DNA from: Ruminococcaceae bacterium UBA6413
Lineage (GTDB): Bacteria > Bacillota > Clostridia > Oscillospirales > Ruminococcaceae
Direction: 5' to 3'
Assembly (NCBI GenBank): GCA_002437415.1
Contig: DJPL01000068.1
Span: 1 to 64,000 of the forward strand
DNA length: 64,000 bases
The notes beneath the pieces are model-generated. The model made no database searches and was not told the DNA's origin. It worked only from the letters and a program-made list of their open reading frames with translations. This document shows positions 42,402 to 51,327 of the stretch, in pieces. The position numbers and the translations under genes were made by a program. Each line of letters opens with the position of its first letter. Position 1 is the first letter of the stretch.

Positions 42402-42687
42402 AAAGAGGATTATGCCTCTTCTCAGTTTGTAGAAAACGTCCGTTTTTAAAAAATAGAGCAAATTTTCTAACCCTAACCCCAAACCCCTTCCCCTCGGGAA
42501 GGGCTGTGTATGCTTGGTTGGCTTTGCGTCCTGCAAAGCCTTGTGGCATACACGCCCGGCATCCGTGCCGGGGCTATATTGCTGGGGCTATCGCCCCTAG
42601 TCCCTATTGGGGGCTACGCCCCTCAACCCCATTTTTTAATAACGATAGATGTTTTTGATAGACTGAAAAGAGGTTATGCCTCTTCTC
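42402..42687 (+). repeat. Hairpin-array repeat, copy 2
   Basis: The core (42456-42637) holds CCCTTCCC/GGGAAGGG (42485-42503), TGTATGC/GCATACA (42507-42513 and 42546-42552) around GGCTTTGC/GCAAAGCC (42520-42540), CCCGGCA/TGCCGGG (42555-42572), and GGGGC/GCCCC at 42584-42597 and 42610-42622. It matches the reverse complement of copy 1, with paired changes that keep the stems. Two near-identical 21-bp hairpins AAAGAGG-TTATG-CCTCTTCTC (42402-42423 and 42667-42687) flank it as direct repeats. The right one overlaps the stop codon of the metallophosphoesterase gene. Confidence 0.87.
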
Positions 42688-43411
42688 CTGCCTTTTTATT
42701 CTTTTCGGGCTTCTGCTTTTTCTGCTTGGGAAGCCTTGTGTCGTCTGCGACCTCGATCGCGTCAAATATACAGCGGTATCGCGGCGGTATCAGCTTGTTG
42801 ATATGCCTTTTGCCGAAGAACCACATTTTAAACTTCGCCGTATCAAGCACCTTGTCGAGGTATGTATTTATATGATTTCGGCTCGTTATGCCGATATCGA
42901 TAAATTCTATCATTCTTGCGGGCGGCTCATAGCTGATTATAAAATCCGCCGTGTTGTCGTGCTCTGCAAGATTAGCCAGTCCCTCGGCAAGCTCTTCATC
43001 GGTAGGAAGTTCTTTTATCCAGTTCTTCTCATCATCAGGTTCAAGATAGCTGTTGTTCTCTTCGCTCTGACCGCCGCCGAAAGCAAATACGGTTTTTTCG
43101 GCTATCGTATAATACTGACCTCTCATAAGCTGTCGCAGATTGCCTGATATAAGCCTTGTCCTACCGCCGCACCACTGTTCAACGGGATATTCGTTCAGCA
43201 GGTCGAAATTTTCATGTACACCCTCTACAAAAAGAATATTGTATTTCTTTTTGCCGAGCTTTTTAAGCATGCTCTTTTCTTTTTTACTGCCGTCCCATAT
43301 ACAGCCGAAATCGCCCGTTATTATCAGCGCGTCGCCTCGTCTGAGCTTTTTCAGCACGGGCGACTTAAAGCGTGAGATATCGCCGTGCAGGTCGCCTGTA
43401 ACGCATATCAT
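42674..43411 (-). CDS. Metallophosphoesterase (245 aa)
   Basis: A calcineurin-like phosphoesterase domain. The metal ligands are in MICVTGDLHGD (Asp7, His9), GDALIITGDFG and VEGVHENFD, where the usual GNHE block is altered to GVHEN but keeps the His. A further GH-type segment is FIISYEPPAR, where the usual GHTH/THxPP is changed to YEPP. The C-terminal ~30 residues are Lys/Glu-rich. Substrate unknown: such enzymes can act on nucleotides, phosphoproteins or phosphodiesters. Its end is encoded within the boundary hairpin of the repeat. It lies downstream of ung on the same strand. Confidence 0.82.
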   Translation of the reverse strand: MICVTGDLHGDISRFKSPVLKKLRRGDALIITGDFGCIWDGSKKEKSMLKKLGKKKYNILFVEGVHENFDLLNEYPVEQWCGGRTRLISGNLRQLMRGQYYTIAEKTVFAFGGGQSEENNSYLEPDDEKNWIKELPTDEELAEGLANLAEHDNTADFIISYEPPARMIEFIDIGITSRNHINTYLDKVLDTAKFKMWFFGKRHINKLIPPRYRCIFDAIEVADDTRLPKQKKQKPEKNKKAGEEA

Positions 43412-43450
43412 AAGCTATGTCCTTCTTCCGTTCTCTAATGTCTTTATCGA

Positions 43451-44122
43451 TTAATGTATACTCCAGTCGATCGGTTCTATGCCGTTTTGCTGTAAAAAAG
43501 CATTCACCTTTGAGAAATGACGACAACCGAAAAATCCGTTATACGCAGACAGCGGGCTTGGGTGCGCCGCCGTGAATACCGCGTGCTTCGGGTTTGTAAT
43601 AAGCGGCATTTTCGACTTTGCGTTGCCCCCCCACAGTATAAATGCTGTAGGCACGTCACGCTCGTTTAAAAGCTCGATTATCCTGTCGGTGAGTATCTCC
43701 CAGCCCTTGCCCCTGTGACTTCCTGCCATGCCCTCACGGACAGTAAGCGAGGTGTTCAGCATGAGAACTCCCTGTCGTGCCCAGTCGGTAAGTTCGCCCA
43801 CCGACATATCAAAATCTATGCCAAGGTCGTTATGTATCTCGGTAAAGATATTTTTAAGCGATGGCGGCGGCATTACTCCGCGCTTTACCGAAAAGCAGAG
43901 TCCGTGCGCCTGTCCCGCACCGTGATACGGGTCCTGACCTAAAAGCACTGCCTTTACCTTTGAGTACGGTGTATATTTCAGCGCATTGAAAATGCAGTCC
44001 GCAGGCGGATAAACTCTATAGTTGTTATATTCGCTGACAAGAAATTTCCTCAGCTTTTTGTAATATTCGCTTTGGAACTGATCCGCAAGCAGTTCGTCCC
44101 ACTCGTTGCCGATGTTAACCAT
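43451..44122 (-). CDS. ung: Uracil-DNA glycosylase, family 1 (223 aa)
   Basis: Removes uracil from DNA as the first step of base-excision repair. The catalytic loop is AVLLGQDPYHGAGQAHGLCFS with Asp64; the second key loop is AAHPSPLSAYNGFFGCRHF with the expected His. Normal length and complete. It lies 12 bp after the OGG1-type glycosylase, so two DNA glycosylases share one transcript. Confidence 0.97.
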   Translation of the reverse strand: MVNIGNEWDELLADQFQSEYYKKLRKFLVSEYNNYRVYPPADCIFNALKYTPYSKVKAVLLGQDPYHGAGQAHGLCFSVKRGVMPPPSLKNIFTEIHNDLGIDFDMSVGELTDWARQGVLMLNTSLTVREGMAGSHRGKGWEILTDRIIELLNERDVPTAFILWGGNAKSKMPLITNPKHAVFTAAHPSPLSAYNGFFGCRHFSKVNAFLQQNGIEPIDWSIH

Positions 44123-44134
44123 TTTTCATCTCCG

Positions 44135-44929
44135 TCAGATCTCGTGCGTTCTCGCATAGTCGAACAAAAATTGCTGAGCTATGCCTTCGTTACCTTTTAT
44201 ACATTCCGGCAGTCCGTCCGGATATAATTTCTGCTCGATACGCTTTATCCATACATCTCTCGGAAAAGCGTCAGTCTTGTGATAGCCGAAAAGCAGTACA
44301 CAGTCCGCTACCTTGTTTCCGACACCCTTTATCTTTTTCAGTTCTTCTCTTGCGGTATCGGTATCCATAGCGTTTATGCCGTCAAGTGAAACCTCGCCGC
44401 TGTTAAGCTTTTCTACCGCGTCAACTATATATTTCGCTCTGAAGCCCGCTCTCAGCGGCGCTAAGTCCTCGGTGGTAACACCGACAAGCTTTTCAAGTGT
44501 CGGGAAAACATATCCGTGCTCCGTCTTTTCCCCGAAGCTCTCGCACAGCCTGTCTATTATTCCAGTGATACGCTTTATATTGTTGTTCTGCGAGATTATA
44601 AAGCTGATGAGCGTTTCAAAAGGCTCTTGCCTGAGTACCCGTATACCGGGGTTTTCCTCACAGGCAAGCTTCATATGCTCGTCTTGCGAGAACTGCTTTA
44701 TCAGCGCATCATAGTCCGTATCAAGGTCAAAGTATGACTGCCAGTAAGAAATATCGCTTTTTTCTATCCCGTGTATGGTGTAAGTGCCGTCACCGTTGTC
44801 GGATATATCCGCATATCTTCCGCCCGCTATGCCGCAAAACCTGCCGCCGAGCTCTCTCCAACGGAAAGCCTGACCGCAGAAAAGCGTGCGCCTTATATCA
44901 AATCCTTTGCAAGTAAAGGTGTAGTCCAT
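44135..44929 (-). CDS. ogg: OGG1-type 8-oxoguanine DNA glycosylase/lyase (264 aa)
   Basis: A base-excision repair enzyme. The N-terminal OGG_N-like domain begins DYTFTCKGFDIRRTLFCGQAFRW. The helix-hairpin-helix GPD domain has the hairpin KKIKGVGNKVADC with catalytic Lys206, and DAFPRDVWIKR with Asp225. GFRAKYI, conserved in the family, is also present. The layout is that of OGG1 (clostridial/eukaryotic type) rather than MutM. It could also act on methylated bases (AlkA relation), but the FCGQAFRW start favours OGG1. Confidence 0.9.
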   Translation of the reverse strand: MDYTFTCKGFDIRRTLFCGQAFRWRELGGRFCGIAGGRYADISDNGDGTYTIHGIEKSDISYWQSYFDLDTDYDALIKQFSQDEHMKLACEENPGIRVLRQEPFETLISFIISQNNNIKRITGIIDRLCESFGEKTEHGYVFPTLEKLVGVTTEDLAPLRAGFRAKYIVDAVEKLNSGEVSLDGINAMDTDTAREELKKIKGVGNKVADCVLLFGYHKTDAFPRDVWIKRIEQKLYPDGLPECIKGNEGIAQQFLFDYARTHEI

Positions 44930-44982
44930 ATGATCATCTGCCGTTATCTGTTTTATGTACGGAAAAATTTTTCGATTTACTC

Positions 44983-45011
44983 TTGATTATTTCCGTTATA
45001 TATAATACAAT
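44983..45011 (+). promoter_or_regulatory. Probable promoter of the DUF6062 gene
   Basis: TTGATT (44983-44988), 17-bp spacer, TACAAT (45006-45011); a TATAAT overlaps just upstream. It leaves a leader of ~130 nt before 45150. Confidence 0.6.
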
Positions 45012-45149
45012 ATTAACAAGGAAATTACAAGACCGACATGAAAAATTTTTTCTTGTCATTACGGTTCTGTCCCATAATACGACACGGCAAGATCAAGTCA
45101 CGGCGGAGCTTTCCGCAGATATAATATTTTTTGAAAGGAACTGAAAACA

Positions 45150-45854
45150 GTGAGAGAGAGCATACTTACAATACCGGTAAACGAAGTGTTTGAGCCCTGC
45201 GAGGGCTGTCCTATCTGCCGTATGAGAGATACGGTCGAGAAGCATATTTGCGAATACATAATGGGCGCCGCCATGATGGAGCCCGATGTAAGACAGGATA
45301 CCAACAGGCTCGGCTTCTGCTTTACGCATTATCAGCAGCTGATGATGCAGAACAACCGCTTATCGCTCGGACTTATGCTCAACAGTCACCTTGAAGTGCT
45401 CAGAGGCAACATTTTCGAGAAAAAAGGTTTATTTGCACCCAAAGACGCAAAAGCTAAAAAGGCGGGCGCGGTAGGCGATACCTGCTTTGTCTGCTCAAAG
45501 GTACAGTGGGGCGTTGACCATATGCTTGAAACGGTATTCACAATGTTTGCCAAGGACGGCAAGTTCAAAAACCTGTTCAAGTCGCAGGAGTGCTTCTGCA
45601 TGCCGCATTATCACTATCTTGTACAGCTCAGCGAAACAAAGATGGCAAAGAACGACAGAGCCGAATTTGTAAAGGTTATGGATACCATAATGCAGGAATA
45701 CATAACCAAACTCAACTGCGATGTAAACGACTTCTGCAACAGCTTTGACTACCGCAACGCGGGCAAGCTCCACAGCGAAGAGATGGAGCACGTCCGCACG
45801 TCTATCGAAAGGAGCGTTTCGTTCCTTACAGGCAGAAAGCCGACATCAAAGTAA
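45150..45854 (+). CDS. DUF6062-like zinc-binding protein (234 aa)
   Basis: Cysteine/histidine pairs occur twice in the same order: CEGCPIC with CFTHYQ (residues ~17-63), then CFVCSK with CFCMPHYHYL (~112-152). This looks like a duplicated CxxC...CxxH metal site in a helical protein. The pattern matches proteins labelled DUF6062 in Clostridia (from memory). The GTG start has GAAAGGAAC upstream. There is no signal peptide or membrane span. The function is unknown. Confidence 0.72.
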   Translation: MRESILTIPVNEVFEPCEGCPICRMRDTVEKHICEYIMGAAMMEPDVRQDTNRLGFCFTHYQQLMMQNNRLSLGLMLNSHLEVLRGNIFEKKGLFAPKDAKAKKAGAVGDTCFVCSKVQWGVDHMLETVFTMFAKDGKFKNLFKSQECFCMPHYHYLVQLSETKMAKNDRAEFVKVMDTIMQEYITKLNCDVNDFCNSFDYRNAGKLHSEEMEHVRTSIERSVSFLTGRKPTSK

Positions 45855-45935
45855 TGCAATCGGCGTTAATGCGCCGTAATATTTAATTGCGCATCACAGT
45901 TCATCCGTATAACCCGAAAAACCTCAAAAACCGCT

Positions 45936-45964
45936 TGAATTTTTTGAAAGTAAGTTGTATAATG
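45936..45964 (+). promoter_or_regulatory. Sigma-A promoter upstream of the atp region
   Basis: TTGAAT (45936-45941), 17-bp spacer and TATAAT (45959-45964). It drives the gene at 45994 and probably the atpZ/atpI genes that follow without a gap. Confidence 0.85.
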
Positions 45965-45993
45965 AAGTATAAACCACTTTTACGGAGGTGTCC

Positions 45994-46695
45994 ATGAGTA
46001 AGAAAAACACAGCGGCTACCATTGCTACGATAATCGTTGCCGTGCTTGCAATAGCAACGACTTTATTCCTGCTGTACCAGACCTCACAGCAGCAGATACA
46101 GGATAATCAGTATAATTATATCCCCTCGGACGAAGTAAACGAAGAGATGAATATGAACGCGGTAACTCTTATCAAGAACAACTGCGAGGTGTTCAGAATT
46201 TATCTCCAGTACGGACTGCCTCATCAGGCAGAGCCGTACAACAATGTTCCCGAGGACGGATATTACACGGTAAAGAGCGACAGCTACAAGACAATGTCCG
46301 ATATCGAAAAGCTTGTCAATTCAACATTTGTTGAAAAAGAGGCAAACCGTATCCTCACAAACGTAAACGGTGATAACATTGCTGTTTATGCGGAAGAAAC
46401 AGACGAGGACGGTAACAAGGGTATCGGTCTTGATATGAATATGGTTGACGAGAACGGAAGATTTAAGGCTCTTGACTACGGCTATACATGGTCAAACGCC
46501 AAGTTCACACTTCGCCCCAAGTCAAATACCGAATGCGACATAATCGTTGAGCTCAACCCCGCAGAGGTGGCATCTTCAGTCGATGCTGACACAAGCAATA
46601 CCGCTTCCGGCGATGGCGCGTCCGACATAAAGACAGTCACAGCCAATATGCTCAAGGTGAATGGTGAGTGGCGGCTTCAGAAGCTGGCATACTGA
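45994..46695 (+). CDS. Membrane-anchored protein of unknown function (233 aa)
   Basis: One N-terminal membrane span (ATIATIIVAVLAIATTLFLLY) follows a short basic start. The rest is a hydrophilic, acidic extracytoplasmic domain with a Ser/Thr/Ala linker (ASSVDADTSNTASGDG) near the end and a closing strand (VNGEWRLQKLAY). It may belong to DUF6715 (weak recall). I start at the ATG at 45994, with GGAGG 5 nt upstream; a GTG at 45988 overlaps the ribosome site. Its stop lies 3 bp before atpZ, so it appears to belong to the front of the ATP synthase cluster. Confidence 0.75.
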   Translation: MSKKNTAATIATIIVAVLAIATTLFLLYQTSQQQIQDNQYNYIPSDEVNEEMNMNAVTLIKNNCEVFRIYLQYGLPHQAEPYNNVPEDGYYTVKSDSYKTMSDIEKLVNSTFVEKEANRILTNVNGDNIAVYAEETDEDGNKGIGLDMNMVDENGRFKALDYGYTWSNAKFTLRPKSNTECDIIVELNPAEVASSVDADTSNTASGDGASDIKTVTANMLKVNGEWRLQKLAY

Positions 46696-46698
46696 TAA

Positions 46699-47010
46699 AT
46701 GAACAACAAAAAGGAAAATCCTCTCAAGGTCTATGCTGTCGTAAGTCAGATAGGCTTTTTGGTTATCACTCCGCTTCTGATATTCATCTGGGGCGGCAGT
46801 GTACTTGTGGACAAGCTTTCCCTTCCGTCATGGGTGATGATACTGCTTGTATTTGCGGGAATAATCACTATGATATCGGGAGTGGGAACTTATCTTAAGA
46901 ACCTTATAAAAATGTACGGCGGAAAGGACGATAAGAAAACCTACAAATATCTTTCCGACCGCCGCGACAATGACTATTACGACGATAACCGCCGTGACAG
47001 GAAGCTTTGA
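46699..47010 (+). CDS. atpZ: AtpZ/AtpI-family ATP synthase-associated membrane protein (103 aa)
   Basis: Two membrane spans (VVSQIGFLVITPLLIFIWGG and WVMILLVFAGIITMISG) joined by a short loop, then a charged Asp/Lys/Arg tail. This is the AtpZ/AtpI hairpin layout (with a Gly-rich turn) found before F1Fo operons, thought to help assembly of the c ring or cation supply. The tail is rich in D/R/Y (SDRRDNDYYDDNRRDRK). Next gene starts 2 bp after its stop. Confidence 0.8.
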   Translation: MNNKKENPLKVYAVVSQIGFLVITPLLIFIWGGSVLVDKLSLPSWVMILLVFAGIITMISGVGTYLKNLIKMYGGKDDKKTYKYLSDRRDNDYYDDNRRDRKL

Positions 47011-47012
47011 AT

Positions 47013-47414
47013 ATGAAAAAGAAAATTACCGAAACAACATCGTTCAAGGAATTTATGGCGCTGTTGCCGTATTATATCGGTGGGCTTGTATTGCTCGGGA
47101 TCGTGAGCGTTATCCTGATGATATCGGGTGTCGGCGACTACACACTGCTTACGGGTGCGGCAGTCGGCACGGTGGTATCGGCACTGAATTTCGTGTTTAT
47201 GGCGATGAGTGCGGAAAAAGCAGTCACAATGACCGAAAAATCTGCAAAGCTTGCCATGAACGGCAGTTACGGTGCAAGATATATCGGCACATTCGTAATT
47301 CTCGGTGCACTGATGTTTTTTAAGATCATAAACCCGGTGACAGCGATACTTCCGCTGTTCGTGCCGAAAATCGGCTATACCGTTACCGCTTTCAAGGAAA
47401 AAAGCGATTTCTGA
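47013..47414 (+). CDS. atpI: ATP synthase subunit I-like membrane protein (133 aa)
   Basis: Four predicted membrane spans (YYIGGLVLLGIVSVILMIS, LLTGAAVGTVVSALNFVFMAM, YIGTFVILGALMFFKI, and a weaker last one), matching the ATP synthase I/AtpI group placed before atpB. The ATG at 47013 has AGGAAG upstream; an alternative TTG lies 6 nt before. AtpI proteins are linked to c-ring assembly in other bacteria. Confidence 0.8.
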   Translation: MKKKITETTSFKEFMALLPYYIGGLVLLGIVSVILMISGVGDYTLLTGAAVGTVVSALNFVFMAMSAEKAVTMTEKSAKLAMNGSYGARYIGTFVILGALMFFKIINPVTAILPLFVPKIGYTVTAFKEKSDF

Positions 47415-47436
47415 CAGCAAAATTTACGACCCCGAC

Positions 47437-47465
47437 TTAACATTAAATTTATATAAAAATATAAA
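47437..47465 (+). promoter_or_regulatory. Internal promoter of the atpB-atpC operon
   Basis: TTAACA (47437-47442), 17-bp spacer, TATAAA (47460-47465). A hairpin ATGGGA-ACAG-TCCCAT (47475-47490) follows at the expected 5' end of the transcript, 26 bp before the atpB start codon. Confidence 0.65.
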
Positions 47466-47515
47466 ATATTCATTATGGGAACAGTCCCATCAAAATAAGG
47501 GAGGAGCATTAGAAA

Positions 47516-48244
47516 ATGACAGACCTTATAAAACCTATGGCGGAATTCTCCGTCGAAGGACCGCTTAAATCGATAAGCTTCGATATAGGCAGCTACAATG
47601 TGGTAATAAGCGAGAGTATCGTTGTGCAGTGGATAGTTATGCTTGTCCTCGGCATCGTATTCTTCATACTCGGCAGAAACCTCAAGGTGAGATCGACCTC
47701 ACGCAGACAGATGGCGGCTGAGTACCTTGTAAACTTCTTCAACAATATGGTGCGCGACACCATGGGCGAGAAGTACAGAAAATATACCCCCTATATAGGC
47801 GGACTGTTCTGCTTCTCTATTCTTTCGAGCCTTATGGGTCTGTTCGGTTTCAGATGTCCGACATCAGATCTTTCCGTAATCGCCGCATGGGGCATTACGA
47901 CATTCGTTCTGACACTCAGAAACAAGCTGAAAACAGGCGGAATAAAGGGCTATTTAAAGGGCTTTATCGAGCCTATGCCTTTTATGCTCCCGTTCAATAT
48001 AATCGGTGATATAGCAAACCCCGTTTCACAGACACTGCGTCACTTTGCAAATATCCTCGCAGGCTCTGTAATCGGCGGACTTATCTACTTTGCTTTAGGA
48101 CAGGTTGCAAACGGACTTGCGTCTATCGGTATCCCCGCTATATGCTCGCTGTACTTTGACTTGTTCTCGGCATTCATTCAGGCTTACATCTTCTGCACAT
48201 TGACAATGGCATACGTTTCAATGGCAGAATGCGGAGATGACTAA
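47516..48244 (+). CDS. atpB: F1Fo ATP synthase subunit a (242 aa)
   Basis: The stator membrane subunit that provides the ion channels next to the c ring. Several membrane spans are visible. The essential Arg lies in NPVSQTLRHFANILAGSVIGGLI, matching the conserved RLxxNxxAG segment in function, and the last helices read SAFIQAYIFCTLTMAYVSMA. GGGAGGAGC precedes the ATG. Confidence 0.95.
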   Translation: MTDLIKPMAEFSVEGPLKSISFDIGSYNVVISESIVVQWIVMLVLGIVFFILGRNLKVRSTSRRQMAAEYLVNFFNNMVRDTMGEKYRKYTPYIGGLFCFSILSSLMGLFGFRCPTSDLSVIAAWGITTFVLTLRNKLKTGGIKGYLKGFIEPMPFMLPFNIIGDIANPVSQTLRHFANILAGSVIGGLIYFALGQVANGLASIGIPAICSLYFDLFSAFIQAYIFCTLTMAYVSMAECGDD

Positions 48245-48592
<348 letters not shown>

Positions 48593-48629
48593 GTTCTGGC
48601 AGACTACAACACGAAAGGATTGAAGTGAA

Positions 48630-49184
48630 ATGACGGATATGCTGAGAATAGCCGAGGAAGCGGCTGCACAGGCAACTGAACAGGCTAAGTTTTCTCTGGT
48701 CAGCATAGATCTTAACACTATAGTCTTCACTCTGATCAACACGCTTATTATCGTTCTGCTTTATTTCTTCTTCTTACACAAGCCCGTCTGCAAGATACTT
48801 GACGAGCGTGCAAAGACAGTAAATAAGGATATGGACGACGCACAGAAGGCAAAGGAAGAGGCTGCCGCAGTAAAGGCAGACTACGAACAGCGCCTTGAAA
48901 CATCAAAGGAAGAGGCAGCCCGCATTGTGGCAGACGCTACAAAGAAGGCTCAGGCGCGCGAGGAGGAGATCATCTCCGCCGCAAACGAAGAAGCCGCTTC
49001 TATGAAACAGCGTGCGGAAGAATCTATCGAGCGTGAGAAGAAGCGTGCGGTAAACGAGATAAAGGAAGAGATTTCCGATATGGTAGTTATGGCGGCTTCA
49101 AAGGTTGCCGAAAAGGAGATAAACGCGCAGGACAACGAGAAGATAATCGATTCTGTTCTGTCGCAGATCGGAAAGGAGAACTGA
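48630..49184 (+). CDS. atpF: F1Fo ATP synthase subunit b (184 aa)
   Basis: The peripheral stalk subunit: one N-terminal membrane span (LNTIVFTLINTLIIVLLYFF), then a long charged coiled coil (KPVCKILDERAKTVNKDMDD onwards) reaching up to F1. The N-terminal ~27 residues before the span are longer than usual. AAAGGATTG precedes the ATG. Confidence 0.94.
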   Translation: MTDMLRIAEEAAAQATEQAKFSLVSIDLNTIVFTLINTLIIVLLYFFFLHKPVCKILDERAKTVNKDMDDAQKAKEEAAAVKADYEQRLETSKEEAARIVADATKKAQAREEEIISAANEEAASMKQRAEESIEREKKRAVNEIKEEISDMVVMAASKVAEKEINAQDNEKIIDSVLSQIGKEN

Positions 49185-49185
49185 A

Positions 49186-49731
49186 ATGGCTGCTGTTGAC
49201 AAGACATACGGCGACGCATTGTTCTCTCTTATAACCGAAGAGGATGAAAAGGCACTGCCCGACATTCTCGGACAGCTAAAGGGCATTTCGGAGGTCTTTG
49301 CCGCCGAGCCCGAGTTTATAAAGCTGCTTCGTACTCCTACTATCCCGATAGAGGAAAAGACAGGGCTTATAAAAGAAGTTTTTGACGGAAAGGTGCACAG
49401 GTTCGTACTTAACTTTTTGTGCATACTTACTGAAAATGACAGACTGCCCGACTTTGAGCGGATACTGGCATACTTCACTGAGCTGTATAACGAAAAGCTC
49501 GGTATAGCAGACGTTACGGTAACGTCCGCAATGCCGCTTTCCGATACGGCCGCTGAAAAGATCAGAGCAAAAATGGCTGAGATCACGGGTAAGACCGTTA
49601 ATATGACGCTTAAGACCGATGACAGGCTCATCGGCGGCGTTGTTATCAGCTACGGCAATACGACTATCGACGGAAGCGTCAGGGCAAGACTTGAACAGCT
49701 GAAGGCGGATATTGCCGGAACCATCGCATAA
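49186..49731 (+). CDS. atpH: F1Fo ATP synthase subunit delta (181 aa)
   Basis: Joins the peripheral stalk to the top of F1. The N-terminal helical bundle ([18 protein letters not shown]) and the C-terminal segment [28 protein letters not shown] are characteristic. It starts 1 bp after atpF with GAAAGGAG inside the end of atpF, so translation is coupled. Confidence 0.95.
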   Translation: MAAVDKTYGDALFSLITEEDEKALPDILGQLKGISEVFAAEPEFIKLLRTPTIPIEEKTGLIKEVFDGKVHRFVLNFLCILTENDRLPDFERILAYFTELYNEKLGIADVTVTSAMPLSDTAAEKIRAKMAEITGKTVNMTLKTDDRLIGGVVISYGNTTIDGSVRARLEQLKADIAGTIA

Positions 49732-49783
49732 ACGGCGCAAAAGTCGGACAAGCGATGAAAAAATACGAAAGGAAGAACCTCCA

Positions 49784-51289
49784 ATGGATTTACGCCCGGA
49801 TGAAATAACAGGCATAATTAAATCCCGGATCAAGGACTACGGCTCAAAGATCCGTCTTGAAGACACCGGTACTGTTGTAACGGTCGGCGACGGTATCGTT
49901 CGTATACACGGACTTGAAAAGTGTATGATGAATGAGCTGCTGGAATTTGAGAACGGCGTTCACTGCATGGCGCTCAACTTAGAGCAGGACTTTGTCGGTG
50001 CAGTTATGCTGGGCTCAGATGCCGAGATCAAAGAGGGCGATACGGTAAAGCGCACAGGTTCAGTCGTATCTGTACCCGTCGGTGAAGAACTGCTCGGACG
50101 AGTAGTAAACGCACTGGGTCAGCCGATTGACGGCAAGGGCGCTATACTCGCAAAGGAAACACGCCCGATCGAAAAGATCGCTCCAGGTATCATTACGAGA
50201 AAATCTGTTAATGTTCCGCTTCAGACAGGTATCAAGGCTATCGACTCTATGATACCGATAGGCAGAGGTCAGCGTGAGCTGATCATCGGCGACAGACAGA
50301 CAGGTAAGACTGCCATTGCGATCGATACGATAATAAATCAGAAAAAGACAGACGTAATTTGTATATACGTTGCTATAGGTCAGAAGGCTTCTACAGTCGC
50401 TAACGTTGTAGAACAGCTCACAGCCGCAGGCGCTATGGACTACACAATAGTAGTATCCGCTACTGCAAGTGAGCTTGCACCCTTACAGTACATCGCACCC
50501 TACTCAGGCTGCACCATGGGTGAATATTTCATGGAAAACGGTAAGGACGCACTTATAATCTACGATGACCTGTCTAAGCACGCCGTGGCTTACAGAGCAC
50601 TTTCTCTGCTCCTCAAGCGTCCGCCCGGACGTGAGGCTTACCCCGGCGACGTATTCTATCTGCATTCAAGACTGCTCGAAAGAGCCGCTAACTTAAACGA
50701 GAACTACGGCGGCGGTTCGCTCACCGCACTGCCTATCATCGAAACACAGGCAGGCGACGTTTCAGCCTATATCCCGACCAACGTTATTTCGATCACCGAC
50801 GGTCAGATATTCCTTGAAACAGAGCTGTTCCACTCAGGCGTAAGACCTGCCGTTAACCCCGGTATCTCGGTATCCCGTGTCGGCGGTAACGCGCAGATAA
50901 AGGCTATGAAGAAAGTATCCGGTACTCTTAAGCTCGAATATTCGCAGTTCAGAGAGTTACAGAGCTTCTCACAGTTCGGTTCGGATCTTGATAAGGATAC
51001 AAAGGAACGTCTTGCAAAGGGCGAGCGTATCGTTGAGATATTAAAGCAGGGGCAGAACGCTCCCGTAGCTGTTGAAAACCAGGTTATAATCATCTATGCC
51101 GTTATCAACAACTACCTCAAGGATATTCCGCTTGAAAAGGTCGGCGACTTTGAGCGCGACCTGTACAGGTATATGGAAGAAACGCACCCTGAGATCACAG
51201 CAAGCATAAGAGAAGAAAAGGTACTCACTCCCGAAAACGAAGAGAAGCTGAAAGCCGCTCTTAAGGATTTCTCGGAGAAGTACGTTTAA
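49784..51289 (+). CDS. atpA: F1Fo ATP synthase subunit alpha (501 aa)
   Basis: The non-catalytic nucleotide-binding subunit of F1. Walker A is GDRQTGKT, followed by [15 protein letters not shown] and the signature [14 protein letters not shown]. Start at 49784 ([13 protein letters not shown]) with GAAAGGAAG upstream. A longer reading from 49712 overlaps atpH and adds non-family residues. Confidence 0.97.
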   Translation: MDLRPDEITGIIKSRIKDYGSKIRLEDTGTVVTVGDGIVRIHGLEKCMMNELLEFENGVHCMALNLEQDFVGAVMLGSDAEIKEGDTVKRTGSVVSVPVGEELLGRVVNALGQPIDGKGAILAKETRPIEKIAPGIITRKSVNVPLQTGIKAIDSMIPIGRGQRELIIGDRQTGKTAIAIDTIINQKKTDVICIYVAIGQKASTVANVVEQLTAAGAMDYTIVVSATASELAPLQYIAPYSGCTMGEYFMENGKDALIIYDDLSKHAVAYRALSLLLKRPPGREAYPGDVFYLHSRLLERAANLNENYGGGSLTALPIIETQAGDVSAYIPTNVISITDGQIFLETELFHSGVRPAVNPGISVSRVGGNAQIKAMKKVSGTLKLEYSQFRELQSFSQFGSDLDKDTKERLAKGERIVEILKQGQNAPVAVENQVIIIYAVINNYLKDIPLEKVGDFERDLYRYMEETHPEITASIREEKVLTPENEEKLKAALKDFSEKYV

Positions 51290-51327
51290 GACTAAGATAT
51301 AAGACATAAGCGAAAGGAAGAATAGTT

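Noticed and set aside
42357..42536. N-terminal extension of the YdbC-like gene through the hairpin repeat
   Set aside because: The added residues come from repeat sequence; the internal ATG at 42356 has a good ribosome site and the family start.
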